DNA of 64,000 nucleotides. It comes from Colwellia sp. (lineage in GTDB: Bacteria > Pseudomonadota > Gammaproteobacteria > Enterobacterales > Alteromonadaceae). Below, one piece after another: positions 1-8,667 of this stretch. A program made the translations under genes and the position numbers. The notes below the pieces were generated by a model. It was given only the letters and a program-made list of their open reading frames with translations, had not been told where the DNA came from and ran no database searches. Every line of letters begins with the position of its first letter. Position 1 is the stretch's first letter. The stretch covers positions 1-64,000 of the forward strand of contig JABSOY010000009.1 in NCBI GenBank assembly GCA_013215385.1, read 5' to 3'.

Positions 1-1400
1 TAGAACAAATCAAAGCGTGTATCCGTACTGGTACTCGTGATATGACTTTCTTCCCAACTTACGGTGCATCTGCATTTAAAAACAAAGGTATTCAATTAAT
101 TCTTGATGCTGTTGTTGATTACTTGCCTTCACCTACAGATGTTAATCCACAACCACTTACTGATGAAGAAGGTGAGCCGAATGGTGAATACGCAATCGTT
201 ACTGCAGATGCAACATTCAAAGCATTAGCATTCAAAATCACTGATGACCGTTTTGGTACATTAACTTTCGTACGTATCTATTCAGGTACTTTGAAGAAAG
301 GCGATACAATTCTTAATGCTGCTACAGGTAAAACTGAGCGTGTTGGTCGTATGTGTGAAATGCAAGCCGATGAACGTAACGAACTTACTTCAGCGCAAGC
401 TGGTGATATCATCGCGATTGTTGGTATGAAAGGTAACGTTCAGACAGGTCACACATTATGTGATCCTAAAGATCCAATCATCCTAGAAGCTATGGTATTC
501 CCTAAGCCTGTAATTTCAATCTCTGTAACACCAAAAGATAAAGGTTCAACTGAGAAAATGGGTATTGCTATCGGTAAAATGGTTGCAGAAGATCCTACTT
601 TTAAAGTTGAAACTGATCAAGATTCAGGTGAAACGATTTTATCTGGTATGGGTGAACTTCACCTAGATATCAAAGTAGATATTCTAAAACGTACCTACGG
701 TGTTGAATTAGAAGTTGGTAAGCCACAAGTTGCATACCGTGAAACAATCACGCAAGAGATTGAAGATTCTTACACACATAAGAAACAATCTGGTGGTTCT
801 GGTCAGTTCGGTAAAATTGATTACCGTATCAAGCCCGGCGAACCTGGTTCTGGTTTCGTATTCACATCAAAAGTTGTTGGTGGTAATGTACCTAAAGAAT
901 TCTTCCCGGCAATCGAGAAAGGCTTCAAAGGCATGATGGATACTGGTGTTCTTGCTGGTTTCCCTGTATTAGACGTTGAAATTGAATTATTTGATGGTGG
1001 CTTCCATGCTGTCGATTCATCTGCTGTTGCATTTGAAATCGCTGCTAAAGGTGCTTTCCGTCAGTCAATTCCTAAAGCTGGTGCCCAGTTAATCGAACCT
1101 ATCATGAAAGTTGATGTGTTTACGCCTGATGATCACGTTGGTGATGTTATTGGTGATTTAAACCGTCGTCGTGGCATGATCGCAGGCCAAGAAGCGGGTG
1201 TTTCTGGTGTTCGTATTAAAGCTGACGTTCCTCTTTCAGAAATGTTCGGTTACATCGGAACGTTACGTACAATGACATCTGGTCGTGGTCAATTCTCTAT
1301 GGAATTCTCTCACTACATGCCTTGTCCTAACAACGTAACAGAAGTTGTTATTGCTGAAGTTAAAGCAGCTAAAGCAGCTAAAGATGCCGCTAGAAAATAA
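1..1400 (+). CDS. fusA: Elongation factor G, C-terminal part (5' end outside window)
   Basis: The reading frame is open from base 3 and enters the window inside the G domain region, so the GTP-binding motifs are not visible. The roughly 466 visible residues cover EF-G domain II ([14 protein letters not shown]), domain III ([14 protein letters not shown]) and domains IV-V to a normal C-terminus. EF-G is the ribosomal translocase GTPase. The gene is not next to rpsL/rpsG/tuf: a pseudouridine synthase follows. It may therefore be a second EF-G copy of the kind many Alteromonadales carry, which is inference. A strong terminator follows the stop codon. The family call is very secure; which paralogue it is remains open. 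Confidence 0.95.
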   Translation, partial: EQIKACIRTGTRDMTFFPTYGASAFKNKGIQLILDAVVDYLPSPTDVNPQPLTDEEGEPNGEYAIVTADATFKALAFKITDDRFGTLTFVRIYSGTLKKGDTILNAATGKTERVGRMCEMQADERNELTSAQAGDIIAIVGMKGNVQTGHTLCDPKDPIILEAMVFPKPVISISVTPKDKGSTEKMGIAIGKMVAEDPTFKVETDQDSGETILSGMGELHLDIKVDILKRTYGVELEVGKPQVAYRETITQEIEDSYTHKKQSGGSGQFGKIDYRIKPGEPGSGFVFTSKVVGGNVPKEFFPAIEKGFKGMMDTGVLAGFPVLDVEIELFDGGFHAVDSSAVAFEIAAKGAFRQSIPKAGAQLIEPIMKVDVFTPDDHVGDVIGDLNRRRGMIAGQEAGVSGVRIKADVPLSEMFGYIGTLRTMTSGRGQFSMEFSHYMPCPNNVTEVVIAEVKAAKAAKDAARK

Positions 1401-1421
1401 TGAGTAGTTAATTACTCATAT

Positions 1422-1450
1422 AAAAAAAGGACGCTTATGCGTCCTTTTTT
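1422..1450. terminator. Bidirectional rho-independent terminator after EF-G
   Basis: The stem GGACGC/GCGTCC with loop TTAT (1429-1444) is flanked by seven A on the left and six T on the right. It can therefore stop the rightward EF-G transcript and also transcripts arriving leftward from rluF. Confidence 0.9.
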
Positions 1451-1495
1451 ATTGCCTAAAATCAACCAAAATAGGCGTTTACAGGTATTTATATT

Positions 1496-2311
1496 TTACT
1501 TTGCTATATCATCTTTTATGTCGTTGACCGCAATGACAGTTGCCCATGGGTCAGCAGATTCATCATCTTCTTTCGGTAAAGCCGTTTTCGTTGACGTTGC
1601 TACCGCTCTGTTAATTTCAGCCATTTCTTCTGTTGTTAAATCTCGCCATTGCCCTGGTCTTAAAGTGCCCAGTTCTACACTCATAATACGTGAACGTTTC
1701 AGTTTCAAGACTTCATAATCTAAATATTCACACATGCGACGAATTTGGCGATTCAAACCTTGGGTAAGAATAATGCGAAACTCAAATTTACTTTGCACTT
1801 TAACAATGCAAGGTTTGGTAATTGTGCCAAGAATAGGTACGCCTTTTGACATACGTAGAATAAAGCGCTCACTGATAGGTTTATCAACCGTGACAATATA
1901 TTCTTTATCGTGGGAGTTTTCAGCGCGTAATATCTTGTTAACGATATCGCCGTCACTGGTCAGGAAGATTAATCCTTCTGAAGGTTTATCTAATCGCCCT
2001 ATCGGAAAAATACGGTCTGGGTGACCAATGGCATCAATAATATTGCCTCTAACATGTAACTCTGTCGTACAGGTAATACCAATAGGCTTGTTATAAGCGA
2101 TATACACCCTGTCAGACTTATTATCTGGCATAGCACCAATAAGTTTACCGTCGACAAAGACAACGTCGCCTGGTTGCACTTTAGTACCTAATTCAGGGAT
2201 TTGACCATTTATTTTAACGCGACTTTCTTCAATAAGCTTATCGGCAGCTCGTCGTGAGCAGTAACCAGATTCACTGATAAATTTATTGAGTCGTTTTTGT
2301 TGATCGCTCAC
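1496..2311 (-). CDS. rluF: 23S rRNA pseudouridine(2604) synthase RluF
   Basis: The protein belongs to the RsuA/RluB/RluE/RluF family. An N-terminal S4 RNA-binding domain (RLNKFISESGYCSRRAADKLI region) is followed by the catalytic domain with GRLDKPSEGL, whose Asp near residue 110 is the family's catalytic residue. RluF modifies U2604 of 23S rRNA. I place the start at a GTG (2311) because GGAAA lies five bases upstream. A TTG four codons earlier would swallow that Shine-Dalgarno sequence. The C-terminal tail is acidic and low in conservation. It is convergent with EF-G across the shared terminator. RluF is preferred over RluB/E by the N-terminus and overall length of about 271 residues. Confidence 0.88.
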   Translation of the reverse strand: MSDQQKRLNKFISESGYCSRRAADKLIEESRVKINGQIPELGTKVQPGDVVFVDGKLIGAMPDNKSDRVYIAYNKPIGITCTTELHVRGNIIDAIGHPDRIFPIGRLDKPSEGLIFLTSDGDIVNKILRAENSHDKEYIVTVDKPISERFILRMSKGVPILGTITKPCIVKVQSKFEFRIILTQGLNRQIRRMCEYLDYEVLKLKRSRIMSVELGTLRPGQWRDLTTEEMAEINRAVATSTKTALPKEDDESADPWATVIAVNDIKDDIAK

Positions 2312-2363
2312 AAGGTTTTCCAAAAGTAGTACGGAGTAATGGCAAGTATTTTACCTTAAATTT

Positions 2364-2398
2364 AACCTTACAGTGAAAAAGCTTTTCATTGTAAGGTT
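2364..2398. repeat. Inverted repeat at the 3' end of the 483-residue gene
   Basis: A 16-bp stem (AACCTTACAGTGAAAA against TTTTCATTGTAAGGTT, one G-T pair) overlaps the stop codon of the gene ending at 2397. No T-run follows on either strand, so it is only a weak terminator candidate. It may instead protect the 3' end or act in RNA processing. Confidence 0.5.
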
Positions 2399-3848
2399 AA
2401 TTAGCTTTGTTCCACAGTTTTTGATGAGCCTTTAATGTGAAAAACTCGGTTGGTTGCCAACAGCGAGGTACTAAATCAAGCTGTTTGCGTTCGTGGTAAT
2501 TTGACGCAAGTAACTCTAAAATTTCATGGAGGCGATCTTTGCTGATGGTAGAAAAGTTTTTCGCTGTTTCCACAAAATATAAATTACAGCACTTTTTAAT
2601 TTCAATCTCTTGTCCATGTCCCATGAAAGCCAGATTACGAGTTGTCATACGACAAATAGGTTGTTCTAAATTTTTAGGGTAGAGTTGACAAACAACTGCA
2701 TATTCATAGCGATCATCTATGTCTTGATCATAAGGAATGTAAGTAACTCCAAAACCTTGAGGGAATTGTCCTGTTATTTTAGCAAGCGCGTCAACCACAA
2801 CTTGACTACAGGCACCTCTTTCAGCATTTTGATTAAGCGCTTGGAATACTTTCGGTAATAACTTGTAGTTATAACTAGCTTTAGTAGACAATATAATCGA
2901 GCTATAAATTTGTGGAACTTTTAATAAATTGCCAATGCCCTCTTTAGGACTAACTGAACTTTTCAATAAATGTTTAATGAACAATAATTTTTTATGTTCT
3001 ACAACATTAAATTTATCACGATCTGCTTTGGAGTTACCTATGTACATTCCTGCACCAATACCATCAACAAGGTACTTTACCGTTTCTCGGTAATTAACCT
3101 GCAGTAATCTTTTGCGATCTTGAACAGGCAAGGTTCGATTGGGATCTTCCCTTCCCGCTTTACCGTGCAAAATAACTAAAGACTCGGCATGATTATTACC
3201 TATGTCTTGTATTAAGGCTGCCATAACTAATGGAATCTTTACTTGGTCAACAAACTTCTTATAAGCGTTGGGATTATCTATACCAAATGTTTGAAATTTT
3301 TCTGGGTTCACCTCAGCCAATGCTAGCTTTATATAAGGTTCAACAATTTCTTTGTCTATACACAGCCGGTCAAGTAATCGTAAACACAACACACTTTTAT
3401 AAAGCGGCTTATGTTCTTCATTCATTAAAGCGACTTTATTCCCTTCGGTTGGGCTGAGTAATTGAATAGTCCCTAGTACTTGTGCTGATTTTCGATTACT
3501 TTCAGCGAAAGTGTCCCCTTCGCATAAATTAATGATTTCGTGACTGAGTTTGAATAAATATTGGTAACGTTCATGACGGTCAAAACGTAACTCTTCTTGA
3601 AAGCTTCTTTGCTCTCGCTCTAAACGAATTATATGCTGTTTTGCTTTATCTGTGAGAGTTTGCGCCGAAATCTTTTCAATATTGACTTTCAACTCAGCAA
3701 GTTTATGCTCTATTAGTGGTTGTTTTTCATAATATTCTATAGCGCGTTCTAAAACAGAGTCTTGCAGCTGGCTCCGACCATAAGTTCTGCTTAATAAGCT
3801 TTTCACTTGTACGGTAAAGTTTGTGTCACTATAGGTTTTATTTGTCAT
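2397..3848 (-). CDS. Conserved-looking protein of unknown function (483 aa)
   Basis: I do not recognise this protein. It has no signal peptide or membrane segment and should be cytoplasmic. Residues 45-110 are charged and helical, probably coiled coil. A middle stretch around residue 215 (AALIQDIGNNHAE) looks distantly like the HD of HD-GYP proteins, but the expected HD pair reads QD, so any phosphodiesterase activity is doubtful. The C-terminal third has a beta-rich look with PICRMTTRNL, which might be a PilZ-like barrel. It is transcribed alone: rluF downstream is separated by a hairpin and metL upstream has its own terminator. Length and codon use are those of a real gene. Confidence 0.7.
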   Translation of the reverse strand: MTNKTYSDTNFTVQVKSLLSRTYGRSQLQDSVLERAIEYYEKQPLIEHKLAELKVNIEKISAQTLTDKAKQHIIRLEREQRSFQEELRFDRHERYQYLFKLSHEIINLCEGDTFAESNRKSAQVLGTIQLLSPTEGNKVALMNEEHKPLYKSVLCLRLLDRLCIDKEIVEPYIKLALAEVNPEKFQTFGIDNPNAYKKFVDQVKIPLVMAALIQDIGNNHAESLVILHGKAGREDPNRTLPVQDRKRLLQVNYRETVKYLVDGIGAGMYIGNSKADRDKFNVVEHKKLLFIKHLLKSSVSPKEGIGNLLKVPQIYSSIILSTKASYNYKLLPKVFQALNQNAERGACSQVVVDALAKITGQFPQGFGVTYIPYDQDIDDRYEYAVVCQLYPKNLEQPICRMTTRNLAFMGHGQEIEIKKCCNLYFVETAKNFSTISKDRLHEILELLASNYHERKQLDLVPRCWQPTEFFTLKAHQKLWNKAN

Positions 3849-3944
3849 AAATATAAAGCACTACGCCTGATGTTGAGTTCGATATTTCTATTATACGAAT
3901 GCTAGTAAATATTACGATTACAGACAAGTATTTATTTTATTCCA

Positions 3945-3980
3945 AGCAATAAAAAGCACAACCTAAATGATTGTGCTTTT
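3945..3980 (-). terminator. Rho-independent terminator of the metBL operon
   Basis: The stem AAAAGCACAA/TTGTGCTTTT (3952-3961 and 3971-3980) with a 9-base loop is followed on the minus strand by a T-rich run. It lies about 35 bases past the metL stop. Confidence 0.88.
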
Positions 3981-4013
3981 ATCAAATGACTCATTGTATA
4001 CTTAGCAGTTTAC

Positions 4014-6464
4014 TTAGCTTATACCTTTAATTTTCACTTGATGTTTTTTACCAGCAAGCTGCTGACAGATATTCACTAAGTCAGAATGTAACCCACCTGC
4101 GGTAACATCACGACCGGCACCAGGCCCTCGAATGATTAATGGATTATCTTGGTACCACAAACTTTTGATTTGAAAAATGTTATCGCACGGTGTCAAACTT
4201 GCAAAAGCATCATTGTTAGGTAACACGGCAAGGTGAACTTTTGCGGTTAGCGTATTCTGTTTATCAATAGAAAATTTAGCCACATAACGTATACATGCTT
4301 GGTTGTCATTTGCTGACTTTAGCTGATTTTCAAAAAACTCATCTAATTGATCTGCTTGTTCTAAAAAGGCTTCTGTTGATAAAGCCTGTAATGATTCAGG
4401 CACTAAATTTTGACAATCAATATCTTCCAGTGATAATTCAAAACCGGCCATACGCGCTAAAATAAGTAATTTTCGCTGAACATCTCGTCCTGATAAATCT
4501 TCGCGTGGATCAGGTTCAGTAATGCCCTGTGACAAGGCATCTAACAACAAGCTTGAAAATGGTACACTGCCATCATAAGTTTCAAATAACCATGAAAGTG
4601 TACCGGAAAATATCCCCGATATTTCGGTAATACTATCGCCACTATTAAGCAAATCATTTATCGCAAAGTTAATAGGTAAGCCTGCTCCGACGGTAGTATT
4701 TCCTAACCATAAGCTTTTATTTGCAACGGCTGTTGCAACTAAGTCATTATAATGTGCAGTGCTAGCAGATGCTGCCCACTTATTCGCACCAATTACATGA
4801 ATACCTTCTTTAAAAAACTCTTTATATAAGTTGCTGAAATGTTCACTAGGCGTAATATCAACCACAATTAATTCATCATACGGATGATTCGTTAACCATG
4901 ACATTAATAACTCATTGTCATAAGGCTGTGCATCACGCTGATATAAGGTCATCGCTTGGGTAACATCTATTCCATCGGTATTTATTAGCGCTTGTTTAGA
5001 CGTAATCAAGCCTACTAAGTGCAGATTTTCAAGTGCTGAAACACGATTTAACTGTGAAGGTAATAGTTCTAAGAAGCGTTGGCCAATATTGCCTAGACCA
5101 GCCACAACGACACCAATATGGCGAGCATCTTTGGTCATATCATGATGAATATTATTAAGTATTTCGCCAGTACAATTTTGATTAAGTATAGCAATAACAC
5201 TATGTTCACTGACAGAGTTAACAATATGCAGCGTTTGAGTATGCTTTAATGCCCGCTTAAAACGTGCCTGAATATCACCTTGGTTTACCACACTATGCCC
5301 GACAATGGCCAAAATAGAAATTGGTGTAAAAGAGACCTCGGTATCGTGACTTGTTAACCACTGGCTTACCGATTTTTGTTGTTCTTGGCTAATAACAATA
5401 AAGCCCTGCTGAATATCTGCGCATATTGTCGAAAATTCAGTAATGGCTTGCTCACCGAGTGAGCCTAATAAACTTGTCGATTTAACCAGTAATAAATTGT
5501 TAAGCGAAGTAACCGATAATTCTTGTTTAGCAATTTGCCCAAACTTACCAATTTCGGTACCACTAATTTCTGGAGCAAAACTACTTGCTACATGTAAATT
5601 TGTATTGTGGTTTGTTAATGGTTGCAACGTTTTAGCGTGTAAAACCGGATTACCTAAACGGCCAAGCTCTTTCGCAACCCCCTTAGGTAAACGGTGGATC
5701 TTACGGGCAAGGGGTACTATACGAGGGTCTGCACTATAAATTCCGTCGACATCGGTCCAGAGTGTAACATTCAAGGCTCCAGATAATGACGCCATTATGG
5801 TCGCCGTATAATCACTGCCATTACGACCTAAGGTACAGGTTTCACCTTTAGCGTTTTTGGTAATATATCCAGTAATTACTGCGAGCTTTCCTTTTTGTAA
5901 TTGTTGCTGAAATTGCAGACTACTTTGCTGGTTGTCTACAGCACAATCTTTTTCGTTGTTGATCACTAAGAAGTCTCGAGCATCCAGAGGATAACTTGGA
6001 CAAACTTGTGCACTTAACACCGCAGATAATAGTCTAGCTGACCAGAGTTCACCAAAGGCAAGCATATCTGCCTGATGATCTGCAGGTTGCTTAGTTAGCC
6101 AAGTAGTTAATTGTTCAATATCGCCAGATAAGTCTTCAATTAGACGCGCAGCACTAGTGCTATTTAATAATTCAGTAATTAATATACTTTGCGTTTGTTG
6201 CAAATTATTTATAGCTGATAAGAGTTCAGTACTGTTTTCAAGCGCTAGCCGATAAATACTGAATAATTCATCGGTGGTATTACCATTCGCTGAAACAACT
6301 ACTAAGTCGTTTAACTGACAGTTTTGACGAATAATATTAACAACACGTTCTATACACTGTGCTGTTGCTAAACTACTACCACCAAATTTATGCACATGTA
6401 TAGCATGTTTGGCAAGTTGATTATTTCCAGCAGAAAGCTGGTCTGCTACATTTAACTGGCTCAT
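4014..6464 (-). CDS. metL: Bifunctional aspartokinase II / homoserine dehydrogenase II
   Basis: This 816-residue fusion catalyses the first and third steps from aspartate toward methionine and threonine. The aspartokinase half begins with HKFGGSSLA near residue 25 and contains the aspartyl-binding region FGELWSARLL and the motif LGRNGSDYTA. The homoserine dehydrogenase half starts near residue 460 with the Rossmann motif GLGNIGQRFLELL and continues with GANKWAAS and LSGRDVQRKL. Together with the adjacent metB, 32 bases upstream, this identifies MetL rather than ThrA. The start is supported by GAGGGA just before the ATG. Control by MetJ through the boxes upstream of metB is expected. Confidence 0.95.
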   Translation of the reverse strand: MSQLNVADQLSAGNNQLAKHAIHVHKFGGSSLATAQCIERVVNIIRQNCQLNDLVVVSANGNTTDELFSIYRLALENSTELLSAINNLQQTQSILITELLNSTSAARLIEDLSGDIEQLTTWLTKQPADHQADMLAFGELWSARLLSAVLSAQVCPSYPLDARDFLVINNEKDCAVDNQQSSLQFQQQLQKGKLAVITGYITKNAKGETCTLGRNGSDYTATIMASLSGALNVTLWTDVDGIYSADPRIVPLARKIHRLPKGVAKELGRLGNPVLHAKTLQPLTNHNTNLHVASSFAPEISGTEIGKFGQIAKQELSVTSLNNLLLVKSTSLLGSLGEQAITEFSTICADIQQGFIVISQEQQKSVSQWLTSHDTEVSFTPISILAIVGHSVVNQGDIQARFKRALKHTQTLHIVNSVSEHSVIAILNQNCTGEILNNIHHDMTKDARHIGVVVAGLGNIGQRFLELLPSQLNRVSALENLHLVGLITSKQALINTDGIDVTQAMTLYQRDAQPYDNELLMSWLTNHPYDELIVVDITPSEHFSNLYKEFFKEGIHVIGANKWAASASTAHYNDLVATAVANKSLWLGNTTVGAGLPINFAINDLLNSGDSITEISGIFSGTLSWLFETYDGSVPFSSLLLDALSQGITEPDPREDLSGRDVQRKLLILARMAGFELSLEDIDCQNLVPESLQALSTEAFLEQADQLDEFFENQLKSANDNQACIRYVAKFSIDKQNTLTAKVHLAVLPNNDAFASLTPCDNIFQIKSLWYQDNPLIIRGPGAGRDVTAGGLHSDLVNICQQLAGKKHQVKIKGIS

Positions 6465-6496
6465 TTTCCCTCATTAATTATTTCACGGGTTGTTTA

Positions 6497-7654
6497 CTAA
6501 ATCTGGCTCGCAGACAGCGCTTGTTCTAAGTCACTGATAATATCTTCAATGTCTTCAATACCTATTGAAATACGGACCAGTGATTGACTAATGCCTGCTG
6601 CAATTTGTGCTTCTATCTCCATCCCTGCGTGGGTCATGGTTGAAGGATGGCTGATTAAACTTTCAACGCCACCTAATGACTGCGCTAAAGTAAAAAGTTC
6701 TAATTTATCAAATAAAACTTTAACCGCTTCAAGACCACCCTTAATTTCAAAGCTCATCATTGCGCCAAAGTCGCTTTGCTGTCGCTTCGCTATTTCATGA
6801 CCTGGGTGATCGGTAAAACCAGGAAAGTACACGGCTTCAATTGCATGATGATTTTTCAAGTATTCTGCAACTTGGTTAGCATTTATTTGATGCTGTTTCA
6901 TTCGTACAGGCAATGTTTTTAAACCACGCAGCGCTAAATAACTATCAAATGGCGAGCCCGTAATACCGATACAATTGGCCCACCAAGCTAGTTCTTCTCC
7001 AAGGGTTTTATCTTTAGTAACTAATACGCCACCAACAACATCACTATGACCATTAATATATTTTGTGGTTGAATGAAAAACAATATCTGCACCCAATAAT
7101 AAGGGTTGTTGTAACAGTGGTGAAAGGAAGGTGTTATCTACTGCAACTAAAGCGCCAACATTATGACATTGTTTCGTTACTTTTTCAATATCAACTAAAC
7201 GTAATAGTGGATTGCTCGGTGATTCAAGCAATACTAATTTTGGTTTATTTGATAAGGCATCAGCTAATGCTTGAGCATTATTTTGATCAACAACAATAAC
7301 TTTAAACTGCCCACGTTTTGCTAAGTGAGTAAATAATCGATAACTTCCCCCATAACAGTCATGAGGAATAACAATAGTATCTTTAGTACTTAACAATTGA
7401 CAAATTAAATGTACTGCTGACATGCCAGTACTGGTAACAATTCCTACAGCACCTTGTTCTAAATCAGCAATCGCTTGTCCAAACGTAGCACGTGTTGGGT
7501 TACCGGTACGAGAATAATCAAATTGACGCTTTTCATTAAAGCCTTTTAACGCATAGGTACTTGATAAATGAATTGCAGGAATTACTGCACCATGATGCTT
7601 ATCACTATTAATACCGGCTCTAACCGCCAGCGTAGCTGATTTTTTACTTATCAT
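6497..7654 (-). CDS. metB: Cystathionine gamma-synthase
   Basis: MetB is a pyridoxal-phosphate enzyme that joins O-succinylhomoserine (or an acyl analogue) and cysteine to give cystathionine. The sequence follows the family closely: DYSRTGNPTR, the substrate loop PHDCYGGSYRLF, ESPSNPLLR, and the PLP lysine in HSTTKYINGHSD. I use the ATG at 7654 because GGAG stands six bases before it. An in-frame TTG four codons upstream would include that ribosome site. It is the first gene of the metB-metL operon, divergent from metJ, with MetJ boxes in between. The length of 385 residues is normal. Confidence 0.95.
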   Translation of the reverse strand: MISKKSATLAVRAGINSDKHHGAVIPAIHLSSTYALKGFNEKRQFDYSRTGNPTRATFGQAIADLEQGAVGIVTSTGMSAVHLICQLLSTKDTIVIPHDCYGGSYRLFTHLAKRGQFKVIVVDQNNAQALADALSNKPKLVLLESPSNPLLRLVDIEKVTKQCHNVGALVAVDNTFLSPLLQQPLLLGADIVFHSTTKYINGHSDVVGGVLVTKDKTLGEELAWWANCIGITGSPFDSYLALRGLKTLPVRMKQHQINANQVAEYLKNHHAIEAVYFPGFTDHPGHEIAKRQQSDFGAMMSFEIKGGLEAVKVLFDKLELFTLAQSLGGVESLISHPSTMTHAGMEIEAQIAAGISQSLVRISIGIEDIEDIISDLEQALSASQI

Positions 7655-7685
7655 TTTTTGCTCCAATCGGGCAGTAAAATCAAAT

Positions 7686-7717
7686 GGATGTTTGGACGTC
7701 TATAACTCTAAACGCTT
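7686..7717. promoter_or_regulatory. MetJ box array 1 (metB side)
   Basis: Four contiguous 8-mers can be compared with AGACGTCT: GGATGTTT (5/8), GGACGTCT (7/8), ATAACTCT (5/8) and AAACGCTT (5/8). MetJ binds tandem met boxes cooperatively, so the array beside metB is the expected operator of metBL. The match counts are by eye. Confidence 0.8.
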
Positions 7718-7732
7718 TGTATTTACCGGTCA

Positions 7733-7756
7733 AGAACTTTAGACTTCTAAACTTCT
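7733..7756. promoter_or_regulatory. MetJ box array 2 (metJ side)
   Basis: Three contiguous 8-mers resemble the met box: AGAACTTT (5/8), AGACTTCT (7/8) and AAACTTCT (6/8). They lie closer to metJ and would allow autoregulation of metJ or extend repression over both promoters. Confidence 0.7.
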
Positions 7757-7837
7757 ACACATTCACTGTTGACTCGGCGCATACAACTAGTAAAATCTAG
7801 CCTATAAAAATAATTTTTCCTAATTAAAGGTAACTGT

Positions 7838-8167
7838 ATGGCACAGTGGAATGGCGAGTATATTAAACCATACGCCGAACATGGTAAAAAAAGTGAGCAA
7901 GTAAAAAAAATTACTGTGTCTATACCTTTGCGTGTCTTAAAAGTATTGACCGATGAACGCACCCGCCGACAAGTAAATAATTTACGTCATGCGACGAATA
8001 GTGAATTGTTGTGTGAAGCATTTTTACATGCTTTCACTGGACAGCCTTTGCCTGATGATGAAGATTTAACGAAAGACAATACAGAGAAACTGCCTCGAAG
8101 TGTGCGAGAGGCATTAGCGGCTCAGGGTATAACAGACTTTAGTCAATTTGAAGTTGAAGACGAATAG
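7838..8167 (+). CDS. metJ: Methionine repressor MetJ
   Basis: The protein is 109 residues long, close to the 105 of E. coli MetJ. The ribbon-helix-helix DNA-binding segment is evident in [15 protein letters not shown], and the family stretch [25 protein letters not shown] is nearly unchanged. With S-adenosylmethionine as corepressor it binds met boxes upstream of methionine genes. It faces metB across 183 bases containing two met-box arrays. AAGGT precedes the ATG at a normal distance. A strong terminator follows. Confidence 0.97.
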   Translation: MAQWNGEYIKPYAEHGKKSEQVKKITVSIPLRVLKVLTDERTRRQVNNLRHATNSELLCEAFLHAFTGQPLPDDEDLTKDNTEKLPRSVREALAAQGITDFSQFEVEDE

Positions 8168-8180
8168 CTAAACCTGTTAG

Positions 8181-8534
8181 TTAAGAAGACGCATTAGCGT
8201 CTTTTTTTATACCGGAACGATAGGCGTCAATAATTCCCACCAGCCAACACGTTATCAAAATATAAGTGAGTGTACTGACAAGCTGAGGATCAAGAATAAT
8301 TGGATTTTTGGATATTTCAAAGGCAAGCGCTTGGCTATTAAGCCCGACTTCACCTGATGTTACCTTATCAATAAGCGGCTGATATTTACTGACGACTTCT
8401 TTAACATAGTAATAAACGGCTACAGAGAAAACAGCCACCAATAAAAAAGCTCGCCAATATGCCTGGTATAGCAGTTGACCTACGCCCGGATAAACCAATG
8501 CAGAGAGCAAGGCAGCTTTCGTTGCTTTCTTCAT
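8181..8534 (-). CDS. Small two-helix inner-membrane protein of unknown function
   Basis: The 117 residues contain an N-terminal hydrophobic helix (about residues 8-50, with a Gly-rich ALVYPGVGQLL start typical of small TM2-like proteins), a soluble middle of about 45 residues, and a second hydrophobic helix (TYILITCWLVGIIDAY) ending in a short basic tail. The start at 8534 has a perfect AAGGAG five bases upstream. An earlier in-frame start would add 12 unsupported residues. The 3' end overlaps the metJ terminator hairpin. The C-terminal IDAYRSG resembles proteins annotated as TM2-domain or DUF5683 family, but I cannot assign a function. Confidence 0.75.
   Translation of the reverse strand: MKKATKAALLSALVYPGVGQLLYQAYWRAFLLVAVFSVAVYYYVKEVVSKYQPLIDKVTSGEVGLNSQALAFEISKNPIILDPQLVSTLTYILITCWLVGIIDAYRSGIKKDANASS
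8186..8208. terminator. Terminator shared by metJ and the convergent membrane-protein gene
   Basis: The stem AAGACGC/GCGTCTT with loop ATTA is followed by seven T on the plus strand, a classic terminator for metJ. The hairpin sequence is also the last codons of the minus-strand gene that ends at 8181. Confidence 0.88.
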
Positions 8535-8589
8535 TATCGCTCCTTTAAAAATATCGTCACTCTCTACCATCTCGGTAATTGCTCCTGCG

Positions 8590-8653
8590 TTACTCTACTT
8601 CCTGCATCCATGCCGTCACAGCAACGTGACAGTACCTCCAAGGATGGAGGTAC
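8590..8653. repeat. Double-hairpin intergenic element downstream of the malic enzyme gene
   Basis: Two adjacent GC-rich hairpins stand out from an AT-rich intergenic: GTCAC-N6-GTGAC (8615-8630) and GTACCTCC-N6-GGAGGTAC (8632-8653), preceded by a C/T-rich strand at 8590-8611. Neither is followed by a T-run on the minus strand. The layout looks like a dispersed extragenic palindrome rather than a simple terminator, though no second copy occurs in this window. Confidence 0.5.
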
Positions 8654-8667
8654 TTATGATTTTCTTA

